Origin: Chryseobacterium sp. G0201
GTDB taxonomy: Bacteria; Bacteroidota; Bacteroidia; Flavobacteriales; Weeksellaceae
Direction of reading: 5' to 3'
DNA length: 64,000 nt
NCBI RefSeq assembly: GCF_003815655.1
Contig: NZ_CP033917.1
Span: 930,001-994,000, forward strand
Positions 18,248-26,105 of this stretch are shown in pieces; within the stretch, counting starts at the first letter, position 1, and the number at the start of each line of letters is the position of its first letter. Under the pieces are notes generated by a model. That model saw only the letters and a list, made by a program, of their open reading frames with translations, had not been told where the DNA came from and did no database searches. The translations under genes were made by a program, and so were the position numbers.

Positions 18248-18757
18248 ATGTCAGAAGAATTTGAAATCAGAAATAAAGTTGCAGAGAGCGGTCTTATAAA
18301 TTTTGATCTTGCCACACTTGTTCCGAAAGGCACTAGAAAAGGCATTGATCTTAAAGATTTTCTTTTCATGGAAATGATCCTGAAAGAAAAAGATTTCCGC
18401 GAAAAAGTTGCAGCTATCAATACAGAAGAATATGAGGACACTTATATTTACATTTATAATTCAGCAGATGCGATCGTTCCTCTTTGGGCTTATTTTGTAT
18501 TAACTGCGAAACTTACAAGTGTAGCAAAAAAAATCGTTTTTGGAAGTCGTGAAGATCTTGAAGTTATCTTAATGCACAACGCAGTTCAGACTTACGACTT
18601 TGAAGAAATGAGAGGAAAAAGAGTTTTGGTGAAAGGTTGTTCTGATAAAGAAATACCCGAAAATGCTTATATAGAATTGGTAGAACAGTTACAGCCATTG
18701 GTAAAATCTTTGATGTTTGGAGAAGCTTGCTCGAATGTTCCTATTTTAAAAAATTAA
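18248..18757 (+). CDS. DUF2480 family protein
   Basis: This predicted soluble protein of 169 aa, mostly helical and acidic, has no signal peptide. The sequence (EFEIRNKVAESGLINFDLATLVP near the start, GEACSNVPI near the end) matches my memory of the Bacteroidota DUF2480 family. The family function is not known to me. Two start codons are possible, 18239 and 18248; the second gives MSEEFEI and is preferred. It is divergent from lpxB. A TAAATTTG at 18220-18227 could be its -7 element, but a TTG sits only 15 bases before it. Confidence 0.8.
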   Translation: MSEEFEIRNKVAESGLINFDLATLVPKGTRKGIDLKDFLFMEMILKEKDFREKVAAINTEEYEDTYIYIYNSADAIVPLWAYFVLTAKLTSVAKKIVFGSREDLEVILMHNAVQTYDFEEMRGKRVLVKGCSDKEIPENAYIELVEQLQPLVKSLMFGEACSNVPILKN

Positions 18758-18910
18758 AAAGTTTTAAGCTAAATCATTGTAAATTTTTAATCTAAAAATC
18801 AACAACTTAAAGAAATCCATAAACTTTAACATTAATTTTAGATTAAAAAAAAATATCGAGGTATATTTTTTGATAACTTTGGTTTACTTAATAATAAAAC
18901 AAACACAAAC

Positions 18911-19573
18911 ATGAGTTTAATCGACCTACTTACAGGTAACACGGGCAATGAAGTTGCACAGCAAGCTGAGAATAAATTTGGCATCAGCAAGAACCAAATT
19001 ATCGCTTTATTGGCTGTAGCGGCGCCGTTGGTTATTTCGTATCTTAGAAACAAATCTCAAGATGCTAAAGAAGCGGAAGCATTGAATAATGCTTTAGATA
19101 AAGACCACGACGGAAGTATTCTTAATGATTCTTCACAACTGGAAGCCAGACAGGCAGAAGGCGGTTCAATTCTTAGTCACATTTTCGGTGGTGATAAGCA
19201 GAATGTTGAGAACCAATTATCACAGAACACAGGAATTTCTATTGATAAAATCGGACCTATCCTAGCCATGTTAGCTCCTGTTATCATGGGTTATATCGGA
19301 AAAGAAAAACAACAGAGCAATGTTGGAGCAGGAGGTTTGGGAGATCTTTTGGGAGGTATTTTAGGAAATGCTTCTAATCAGGCTCAAGCCCAAGGTTCAA
19401 ATCCATTGAATGATATTCTAGGAAGTGTTCTTGGTGGCGGACAATCTCAATCTTCAGGAAATCCTTTAAATGATATTTTAGGAGGCGTTCTTGGAGGTGG
19501 TGGAAACCAACAAAAACAACAAGATGGCGGCGGCGGATTAGGAGATATCCTTGGCGGCATTTTTGGAAAATAA
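18911..19573 (+). CDS. DUF937 domain protein with Gly-rich tandem repeats
   Basis: This 220-aa protein has two helical blocks typical of DUF937/YidB-like proteins: residues about 1-45 (GISKNQIIALLAVAAPLVISYL) and about 90-130 (GISIDKIGPILAMLAPVIMGYI). The C-terminal third has four imperfect copies of an L-G/N-D-I/L-L-G-G/S-I/V-L-G unit separated by Gln/Gly/Asn-rich linkers. No signal peptide is seen. The function is not established; the repeats suggest self-association, which is inference. The gene is monocistronic. TAACTTTG lies at 18874-18881 but has no clear -33 partner, and there is a strong terminator downstream. Confidence 0.82.
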   Translation: MSLIDLLTGNTGNEVAQQAENKFGISKNQIIALLAVAAPLVISYLRNKSQDAKEAEALNNALDKDHDGSILNDSSQLEARQAEGGSILSHIFGGDKQNVENQLSQNTGISIDKIGPILAMLAPVIMGYIGKEKQQSNVGAGGLGDLLGGILGNASNQAQAQGSNPLNDILGSVLGGGQSQSSGNPLNDILGGVLGGGGNQQKQQDGGGGLGDILGGIFGK

Positions 19574-19592
19574 ATAATTTAATTTGAATACA

Positions 19593-19626
19593 AAAAAAGA
19601 CCGAAGAGAAATCTTTGGTCTTTTTT
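19593..19626 (+). terminator. Terminator after the DUF937 gene
   Basis: A 14-bp stem, AAAAAAGACCGAAG / CTTTGGTCTTTTTT, has one wobble pair and a 6-base loop and ends in T-rich sequence. It may serve the minus-strand THX gene as well. Confidence 0.85.
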
Positions 19627-19646
19627 ATTTTTAAGAAAAATCAGTA

Positions 19647-19763
19647 TTATTTAGATTTTTCTTCTGAAGGTGTAATCTGTTTTGAAGCCTTTCTAAGTCT
19701 TCTTTTACCATAACTTCCGTTATTGATTTTTCCTCTTCTTGATTTTTTGTCTCCTTTTCCCAT
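19647..19763 (-). CDS. 30S ribosomal protein THX (bTHX) family
   Basis: A 38-codon ORF starts at the ATG complementary to 19761-19763 and ends at TAA (19647-19649). The product begins MGKGDKKSRRGKI and continues NGSYGKRRLRKASK. It is extremely basic and matches the small Thx peptide that sits in a cavity at the top of the 30S head in Thermus and is widespread in Bacteroidota. It lies convergent with the DUF937 gene. Confidence 0.85.
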   Translation of the reverse strand: MGKGDKKSRRGKINNGSYGKRRLRKASKQITPSEEKSK

Positions 19764-19927
19764 AGATGAATTATTTTGTTGATTAGTACGAATTTAAGCA
19801 TTCGCATTTAAAAGTCAATCAATTAACTTGTTAAAAATTTTATAATGTTTGACTTAAAAGTTGAAAAATGAAATTTATATCCAATTGTAACTTCCATCTT
19901 CCAGCATCTGACTTCCAGTTTATATCA

Positions 19928-21322
19928 TCAAACTTTCACCGTTTTCCATTTTCCTTTTTTAAACAAAATAAAAGCAACAATTGTAATCAAAGTTTCCGCT
20001 GTTGGAATAGAAATAAAAACACCTTTCGGACCCATTCCCAAATGTTTTGAAAGAAAATACGCCAACGGAATCTGAAACATCCAAAACCCGAAAAAGTTGA
20101 CCCAAGTCGGTGTCCATGTATCTCCGGCTCCATTAAAAGCATTGATCATCACCATACCAATTCCGTAGAAAACAAATCCCACACTCATAATGTGTAAAGC
20201 ATTTGTTGCATAATTTTTAATTTCTATTTCTTTCGTGAAAAATCCTACCAGAAAATCGCCCAACAAAAAGAAAAGCAAACTCACAATGAGCATGAAAATA
20301 ACATTATATTTAACAGTTTTCATGACAGATTGTTCTGCCCTCAACATTTCATTGGCTCCCATATTTTGACCAACCAACGTTGATGCGGCATTGCTCAATC
20401 CCCAAGCCGGAAGCATGAAAAACATCATTAATCTAAGTGCTGTCTGGTAACCTGCTGATGCGTTTTCTTCTCCGGTCGTTGCCACCAATTTTGCTAAGAA
20501 AATCCAACTACAAGATGCAATGACAAATTGAAAAATTCCCGGAGTTGCAATTTTCACCGTTGATTTTATTAGTTTGAAATCAGGTTTAAAATAATTTAAT
20601 TTTATCCGAATGTCTGTATCAGCAACCAAAAGATGATATAATTGATAAATAACTCCAATACTTCTTCCGATCGTTGTTGCAAGAGCCGCACCTGTTAATC
20701 CCATCGCCGGAATAGGACCGAAACCTTTAATTAAAACCGGACAAAGAATAATATTGGCAATATTGGCGATCCAAAGACTTTTCATCGCAATGGCAGCATT
20801 TCCCGCACCTCGGAAAATTCCGTTGATTAAAAATAAAAGCATGATGATCACACTGCTTCCCATCATAATTCTTGTAAAATCTTTACCGTAAGCTGCTGCT
20901 TCAGGTTTTGATCCCATTAGAATTAAAATTTCTTCTGCATAAATAACTCCAACTAAACTTAAAATAAAAGTAATGAAAAATGAAACCAAAATTACCTGCG
21001 CTGCACTTTGAGAAGCTTTTTCAGGATTTTTTTCGCCAATTCTTCTTGCAACCAAAGCCGTTGCAGCCATACTCATTCCGATTGCAATAGAATACATGAT
21101 TGAAAGTACAGATTCTGTAAGCCCGACCGTTTGTATTGCAAACCCGCTTTCTTTAAGATGACCTACAAAATAAAGATCCACTAAGGCAAAAACGGATTCC
21201 ATTGCCATTTCCAGCATCATCGGAATCGCCAAAAGAAGAACCGCGCTCCTGATCCCGATTTTGATATAATCTACACTCTCGCTACTGAATGCTTTTTTGA
21301 TGAAATCTATATACTTTGTCAT
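19928..21322 (-). CDS. MATE family efflux transporter
   Basis: This 464-aa membrane protein has about twelve hydrophobic helices arranged as two similar halves. Family signatures include IPMMLEMAMESVFALVDLYFVGHL at the start and GPIPAMGLTGAALATTIGR in the middle. MATE proteins export cationic drugs or metabolites in exchange for Na+ or H+; the substrate cannot be read from the sequence. It is a single gene on the minus strand. Upstream (21323-21580) is AT-rich DNA without a recognised promoter for this direction. The C-terminus is basic (KKGKWKTVKV). Confidence 0.93.
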   Translation of the reverse strand: MTKYIDFIKKAFSSESVDYIKIGIRSAVLLLAIPMMLEMAMESVFALVDLYFVGHLKESGFAIQTVGLTESVLSIMYSIAIGMSMAATALVARRIGEKNPEKASQSAAQVILVSFFITFILSLVGVIYAEEILILMGSKPEAAAYGKDFTRIMMGSSVIIMLLFLINGIFRGAGNAAIAMKSLWIANIANIILCPVLIKGFGPIPAMGLTGAALATTIGRSIGVIYQLYHLLVADTDIRIKLNYFKPDFKLIKSTVKIATPGIFQFVIASCSWIFLAKLVATTGEENASAGYQTALRLMMFFMLPAWGLSNAASTLVGQNMGANEMLRAEQSVMKTVKYNVIFMLIVSLLFFLLGDFLVGFFTKEIEIKNYATNALHIMSVGFVFYGIGMVMINAFNGAGDTWTPTWVNFFGFWMFQIPLAYFLSKHLGMGPKGVFISIPTAETLITIVAFILFKKGKWKTVKV

Positions 21323-21580
21323 AGCTGTAAAAATCTACGTCAAAAGTATTGATTCAGAAATGATAAATAATTAGCATATGGAAAGTTTTTCGAAAACTTA
21401 CATCAGACTTCGAAACATTTTAAACAAATTAAAATTTAATGTATTATTTTTAATCAAAACATTACTCTCGATATCATTAAAAGATATATTTTGAAAAAAA
21501 CATACGTTTTAAGTCATGATAATAAATAATTTTATCAAAAAATGAATTAGCTTTGTATATTCATAAAAAATAAAAATTTC

Positions 21581-22018
21581 ATGAAAAAAATAATCTCTAC
21601 TTTATTAGTATTCGGAATCTCCATATTTGCCAACCTATTATTTGCGCAGCAGATTTCAAAGGAAAAAAGAGTTGCTTTTCAGACAGACAATATAGAAATA
21701 CTTAAAAAAAACTTCGCAAAAGAAGATTACAACAAATGTTTCGGAGCTAAAGAAACTTCATACAATCTGCTTTCTTTTAGTGTAAAACACGATAAAAAAA
21801 ATGTTTTTAATTATTTGCTATCCAATAATGTAGACGTTAATAAAGCATGTGATAATCAAACACCGTTGATGATCGCTGCAAAATACGGAAGAGCAGATCT
21901 TGCAAAAGCATTGCTGAAAAAAGGAGCAACAAAGACTTTGAAAAATGACAAAGGACAAACGGCTAAAGATTATTCTGTAGAATACAAAAAGCCTGCTCTT
22001 ACAGAAATTTTAAAATAG
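21581..22018 (+). CDS. Exported ankyrin-repeat protein
   Basis: This 145-aa protein has a signal peptide (MKKIISTLLVFGISIFANLLFAQ). Two to three ankyrin repeats follow: YNLLSFSVKHDKKNVFNYLLSNNVDVN, then QTPLMIAAKYGRADLAKALLKKGA, then a partial repeat. The C-terminus ends in ALTEILK. Exported small ankyrin proteins often bind partner proteins in the periplasm; the partner is unknown here. TAGCTTTG at 21548-21555 is a possible -7 element 25 bases before the ATG. A terminator follows directly. Confidence 0.85.
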   Translation: MKKIISTLLVFGISIFANLLFAQQISKEKRVAFQTDNIEILKKNFAKEDYNKCFGAKETSYNLLSFSVKHDKKNVFNYLLSNNVDVNKACDNQTPLMIAAKYGRADLAKALLKKGATKTLKNDKGQTAKDYSVEYKKPALTEILK

Positions 22019-22038
22019 AAATATTCAAAATACAATGT

Positions 22039-22062
22039 AAAAACTTCCGAAAGGGAGTTTTT
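22039..22062 (+). terminator. Terminator after the ankyrin gene
   Basis: A 10-bp stem, AAAAACTTCC / GGGAGTTTTT, with one wobble pair, a GAAA loop and a following T run lies 20 bp after the stop at 22018. The T run overlaps the -33 box of the aspS promoter. Confidence 0.8.
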
Positions 22063-22095
22063 TTGTTTTTAAAACCTGCAAAAATCTTATCTTTG
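22063..22095 (+). promoter_or_regulatory. Promoter of aspS
   Basis: TTG at 22063-22065 and TATCTTTG at 22088-22095 are spaced by 22 bases, fitting the Bacteroidota consensus. The aspS ATG chosen at 22157 is about 60 bases downstream. Confidence 0.65.
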
Positions 22096-22156
22096 CAAAC
22101 GAAAATTAAAGGCTCAAAACTTTGGGTCTTAAACATTGAACTTTAAACAAATAATT

Positions 22157-23911
22157 ATGTTTCGATCGCACACAAACGGAGAATTATCTCTGAAAAATCT
22201 TAATGAAGAAGTTACACTTTCAGGATGGGTACAAACCATTCGTGATAAAGGATTTATGATTTGGATAGATCTTCGAGATCGTTACGGAATTACTCAGTTG
22301 GTTTTCGATCAAGACCGTTCTTCAGTGGAATTGATGGAAAATGCAAAAAAACTGGGACGTGAATTTGTAATTCAGGTTACAGGAAAAGTTATCGAAAGAG
22401 TAAGCAAAAACCCCAACATTCCAACAGGAGAAATTGAAATTTTAGTTGAAAAATTAGAAGTTCTTAATGAATCTCAACTTCCACCTTTCACCATTGAAGA
22501 TGAAACGGACGGTGGCGAAGAATTAAGAATGAAATACCGTTACTTGGATATCAGAAGAGCACCGGTAAGAGATAAATTGATCTTCCGTCACAAAATGGCG
22601 CAGAAAGTGAGAAATTATCTTTCAGACGAAGGATTTATTGAGGTTGAAACTCCGGTTTTAATCAAATCTACTCCGGAAGGAGCGAGAGACTTCGTTGTAC
22701 CGAGCAGAATGAATCCGGGGCAATTCTATGCATTACCACAATCACCACAGACTTTCAAACAATTGTTGATGGTTGGCGGAATGGATAAGTATTTCCAAAT
22801 CGTAAAATGTTTCCGTGACGAAGATTTAAGAGCCGACAGACAGCCGGAATTCACACAAATCGACTGCGAAATGGCTTTTGTAGAGCAGGAAGACGTGATG
22901 AATGTTTTTGAAGGAATGACCAAAACGCTGATCAAAGATATTACAGGTCAGAAATTCGGAACTTTCCCAAGAATGACTTTTGCGGATGCGATGCAGAAAT
23001 ACGGAAACGACAAACCGGATATCCGTTTCGGAATGGAGTTCGTGGAATTGAATGAATTAGTAAAAGGAAAAGATTTCAAAATATTTGACGACGCAGAATT
23101 GGTTGTCGGAATCAATGTTGAAGGTTGCGCAGATTACACAAGAAAGCAAATCGATGAGCTTGTTGATTGGGTAAAACGTCCACAAATTGGAGCGACAGGA
23201 TTGATTTGGGCTAAATTTCAGAATGACGGTGTGAAAACCTCTTCTGTGAATAAATTCTACAACGAGGAAGATTTAGCGAAAATCATCGAGAAATTCGGAG
23301 CAAAAGAAGGAGATTTAATGTTGATTCTTTCAGGAAACGAGCACAAAGTAAGAACTCAGCTTTCTGCGTTGAGAATGGAGCTTGGAAACCGTTTGGGATT
23401 AAGAAAAGGAGATGTTTTCGCACCACTTTGGGTTGTTGATTTCCCGTTATTGGAATTTGACGAAGAAAGCGGACGTTACCACGCAATGCATCACCCTTTC
23501 ACCTCTCCAAAGCCGGAAGATATTCATCTATTAGAAACTGATCCAGGAAAAGCAAGAGCAAACGCATACGATATGGTTTTGAACGGAAACGAAATCGGTG
23601 GTGGTTCTATCAGAATTTTTGATAAAGATTTACAGTCAAGAATGTTTGACTTATTAGGATTCTCAAAAGAAGAAGCAGAAGCTCAGTTCGGATTCTTAAT
23701 GAACGCCTTCAAATACGGAGCTCCGCCTCACGGTGGTTTAGCCTTTGGGTTTGACCGTTTGGTAGCAATTCTTGACGGAAATGAAGTGATCAGAGATTAT
23801 ATCGCTTTCCCTAAAAATAATTCAGGGCGTGATGTGATGATCGATGCACCTGCTTCAATTGCTGATGAACAGCTCGATGAATTGGAATTGAAATTAAATT
23901 TAAAAGCATAA
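22157..23911 (+). CDS. aspS: Aspartyl-tRNA synthetase
   Basis: This protein of 584 aa is a class II synthetase that charges tRNA-Asp. It has an N-terminal OB-fold anticodon-binding domain ([33 protein letters not shown]). Class II motif 2 is [18 protein letters not shown], a bacterial GAD insertion lies in the middle, and motif 3 is [13 protein letters not shown] near the C-terminus. The chosen ATG gives the usual start [10 protein letters not shown]; an upstream in-frame ATG at 22136 would add seven atypical residues. The gene has its own promoter and terminator. Confidence 0.96.
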   Translation: MFRSHTNGELSLKNLNEEVTLSGWVQTIRDKGFMIWIDLRDRYGITQLVFDQDRSSVELMENAKKLGREFVIQVTGKVIERVSKNPNIPTGEIEILVEKLEVLNESQLPPFTIEDETDGGEELRMKYRYLDIRRAPVRDKLIFRHKMAQKVRNYLSDEGFIEVETPVLIKSTPEGARDFVVPSRMNPGQFYALPQSPQTFKQLLMVGGMDKYFQIVKCFRDEDLRADRQPEFTQIDCEMAFVEQEDVMNVFEGMTKTLIKDITGQKFGTFPRMTFADAMQKYGNDKPDIRFGMEFVELNELVKGKDFKIFDDAELVVGINVEGCADYTRKQIDELVDWVKRPQIGATGLIWAKFQNDGVKTSSVNKFYNEEDLAKIIEKFGAKEGDLMLILSGNEHKVRTQLSALRMELGNRLGLRKGDVFAPLWVVDFPLLEFDEESGRYHAMHHPFTSPKPEDIHLLETDPGKARANAYDMVLNGNEIGGGSIRIFDKDLQSRMFDLLGFSKEEAEAQFGFLMNAFKYGAPPHGGLAFGFDRLVAILDGNEVIRDYIAFPKNNSGRDVMIDAPASIADEQLDELELKLNLKA

Positions 23912-23915
23912 ATTT

Positions 23916-23940
23916 AAAGCGGAGATTTTTTCTCCGCTTT
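23916..23940. terminator. Bidirectional terminator between aspS and the unknown gene
   Basis: A perfect 10-bp stem, AAAGCGGAGA / TCTCCGCTTT, has a 5-T loop and is followed by T-rich sequence. It lies 5 bp after aspS and ends directly at the stop of the convergent gene at 23942. Confidence 0.88.
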
Positions 23941-23941
23941 T

Positions 23942-24547
23942 TTATTTCTTTGAATTTTTAAAAAAGAAGTTATCCAACTCAGAACCCAATTCACCAACTT
24001 TTTCCATAAGAATTTCATCATATTTTGCGTAAAGATCATTATTTCTGACTTCAAAAAATTCAGGATAAAACTTATTAACTTCTTTTTGTACAACTTCGTC
24101 TAGAGCTTCAATAAATAAAATCCGTCTAGAATTACTATTAGCAAGATCAGGCTGAAACTGGCGTTCAAATTCTCGAAAATCTTCTATATAAGAAGGATTT
24201 ATTATTTTCTCTGACCATTCAATATGTTTATGTATTTTATCTACAGGAAGATTTTGAAAATACTTTTCTACAAAAGAATGTAACGGAAATTCTTCTCCAT
24301 GTAATATTTTCAAAATCTTGCCATCTTTCATTCCATAACTTCTTATACTTTTGCTAACTTTATTAACATAAGCCGCAGCATCAGGTTCAGAATTTTCAAG
24401 AAATTTTATTATATCCCATAAATACACAATAAAAGGAACAGACACTTCATTTCCGTCATTTTTTTTAAAGAAAATATGGAATTTTACAAGATCTGTTCCG
24501 AAATCTAGCATATCACTAATTTCTTCAATACGAGTGATCTTATTCAT
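23942..24547 (-). CDS. Hypothetical protein, 201 aa
   Basis: This is a soluble, charged, mainly helical protein without signal peptide or membrane segments. It starts MNKITRIEEISDMLDFGTDL; a second ATG three bases upstream is also possible. Noticeable segments are a FHIFFKKNDGNEVSVPFIVYLWDII stretch and a C-terminus rich in Phe and Lys. I recognise no family. The gene is transcribed towards aspS, shares its terminator, and is divergent from ku. An involvement in end joining is conceivable from position only. Base composition resembles its neighbours. Confidence 0.65.
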   Translation of the reverse strand: MNKITRIEEISDMLDFGTDLVKFHIFFKKNDGNEVSVPFIVYLWDIIKFLENSEPDAAAYVNKVSKSIRSYGMKDGKILKILHGEEFPLHSFVEKYFQNLPVDKIHKHIEWSEKIINPSYIEDFREFERQFQPDLANSNSRRILFIEALDEVVQKEVNKFYPEFFEVRNNDLYAKYDEILMEKVGELGSELDNFFFKNSKK

Positions 24548-24640
24548 CATTTTGTAGTTTATTTTAATTAAAATTTAAAACAAATATATTAATTTTTCAA
24601 CGGCACAATCATTGCAGACTCTTACCCAAAACGTAAGACA

Positions 24641-25426
24641 ATGAAAGCAATTTGGAACGGTGCCATTGGCTTTGGTTTAGTTAATATTCCTGTGAAGATT
24701 TATTCTGCCACAGAAACCAGTAAATTGGATTTGGATATGCTTGATAAATCTGATTTTTCGAATATTAAATTCAAAAGAGTCAACGAGAAAACAGGCAAAG
24801 AAGTAAAATGGGAAAACATTGTAAAAGGTTATCTCATGGACGACAAATACATCATTCTTGATGAAGAAGATTACGAAGCCGCAAGTCCCGAAAAAAGCAA
24901 AATACTTTCTATCGATCAATTTGTGAAAGAAGTTGAAGTTGATTCCGTTTATTTTGAAAATCCTTATTTTTTGGAACCTCAGAAAAATGGGGAAAGTGCT
25001 TACAGACTTTTATTAAAAGCTTTATCTGAAACAAAAATGGTCGGTGTCGGAACTTTTGTTCTTCGCGAAAGTGAGGCGATTGGAATGATTCGACCTTATA
25101 ATGATGAAGTTTTGGTTTTAAATCGATTGAGATTTGCTCAGGAAATGAGAGATTATAAAGATTTAAAAATTCCTGAAAAAAAAGCCCCAAAACCCGCCGA
25201 ACTCAAAATGGCGGTAAATCTTATCGAACAGCTTTCCCAAGAATTTGATCCGGAAATGTATAAAGATACTTATGCCGAAGCATTACTGAAAATCATTAAG
25301 CAAAAAGCAAAAGGCAAAGGAGTAAAAACCAAAAAAGCCGAACCAGCAAAAGAAGGCAAAGTAATCGACTTAATGGCTCAATTAAAAGCAAGTTTACAAA
25401 GTCCGAAATCTAAAAATGCATCGTAA
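24641..25426 (+). CDS. ku: Ku protein (bacterial NHEJ)
   Basis: This 261-aa homologue of the Ku core forms a ring homodimer that binds DNA double-strand ends and recruits LigD. It begins MKAIWNGAIGFGLVNIPVKIYSATE, a strongly conserved family start, and has a basic Lys-rich C-terminal tail as in other bacterial Ku proteins. The stop codon overlaps the ATG of the next gene (TAATG at 25424-25428), so the two are translationally coupled. The next genes encode the LigD domains, a classic bacterial non-homologous end-joining pair. Confidence 0.95.
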   Translation: MKAIWNGAIGFGLVNIPVKIYSATETSKLDLDMLDKSDFSNIKFKRVNEKTGKEVKWENIVKGYLMDDKYIILDEEDYEAASPEKSKILSIDQFVKEVEVDSVYFENPYFLEPQKNGESAYRLLLKALSETKMVGVGTFVLRESEAIGMIRPYNDEVLVLNRLRFAQEMRDYKDLKIPEKKAPKPAELKMAVNLIEQLSQEFDPEMYKDTYAEALLKIIKQKAKGKGVKTKKAEPAKEGKVIDLMAQLKASLQSPKSKNAS

Positions 25427-26028
25427 TGGCTCTCAAAGATTATAACGAAAAACGTAAGTTCGACGAAACCACCGAACCCAAAGGCAAAGCAAAAAAGAGT
25501 AATGACAAACTTATTTTTGTGATTCAAAGGCATGCCGCATCGCGTCTTCACTATGATTTCAGGTTAGAAATGGAAGGCGTTTTGAAAAGTTGGGCAGTTC
25601 CGAAAGGTCCGTCACTGGATCCGAAAGACAAACGTCTGGCGATGATGGTGGAAGATCATCCTTACGATTATAAAGATTTTGAAGGAAATATTCCCGAAGG
25701 AAATTATGGAGCCGGACAAGTAGAAGTCTGGGACAGCGGAACTTACGAACCTTTGGATGAAACCAGCAAACTTTCGGACGAAAAAGAATTGTTGAAAGAA
25801 TTAAAAGCAGGTTCGTTAAAATTCATTTTACACGGCAAAAAACTGAAAGGTGAATTCGCTTTGGTTAAAATGAAAAATGCCGAAAACAACGCTTGGTTAT
25901 TAATCAAACATAAAGACGATTTTGCAGAGGAAAAATATGATGCGGAAGAAAATACATCAAAAAATTCTCAGGTCACCAAATTTTTAGAGGAAAAAAAAAG
26001 CCTAAAAAGCAACAAAGAGAAGTTATAA
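25426..26028 (+). CDS. ligD: LigD 3'-phosphoesterase domain (5' part of a split ligD)
   Basis: This 200-aa product has the phosphoesterase (PE) domain that trims 3' ends in NHEJ. It carries FVIQRHAASRLHYDFRLEMEGVLKSWAVPKGPS, with the catalytic His/Asp/Arg set, and the later DHPYDYKDFEGNIPEGNYGAG segment. After the domain the frame enters a run of nine A (25991-25999) and stops at 26028 after about ten residues unlike LigD. In the -1 frame the coding sequence continues without a stop into the ligase domain at 26106, so this is most likely the first part of one PE-ligase-polymerase protein. It overlaps ku by one nucleotide. Confidence 0.9.
   Translation: MALKDYNEKRKFDETTEPKGKAKKSNDKLIFVIQRHAASRLHYDFRLEMEGVLKSWAVPKGPSLDPKDKRLAMMVEDHPYDYKDFEGNIPEGNYGAGQVEVWDSGTYEPLDETSKLSDEKELLKELKAGSLKFILHGKKLKGEFALVKMKNAENNAWLLIKHKDDFAEEKYDAEENTSKNSQVTKFLEEKKSLKSNKEKL
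25991..25999 (+). other. Nine-A run at the ligD frame change
   Basis: The sequence GAGG-A9-GCC marks where the PE and ligase reading frames separate. A -1 shift here, or one extra A, joins PE and ligase into one open frame that reads EEKKKPKKQQREV and on to FIKPMFAK. In the zero frame the run presents AAA-AAA codons, a slippery context for ribosomes and RNA polymerase. The interpretation is open: mutation, sequencing error or recoding. Confidence 0.75.
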
Positions 26029-26105
26029 CTTCAGAAATAAAGCCTAAATTTCAACGATTCAATTCTTTAGGTGACGAAAAAAAATTAGAGAATTTCATTA
26101 AACCG

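Noticed and set aside
18169..18441. N-terminal extension of LpxB (91 codons)
   Set aside because: It would overlap the divergent DUF2480 gene, and the residues are unlike LpxB; the conserved start MKYYIIAGEASG lies at 18168.
19885..19920. Repeated CTTCCA-like words upstream of the MATE gene end, suspected repeat array
   Set aside because: The words vary and have no constant spacer, so this is not a CRISPR or regular array; it may be a degenerate intergenic repeat.
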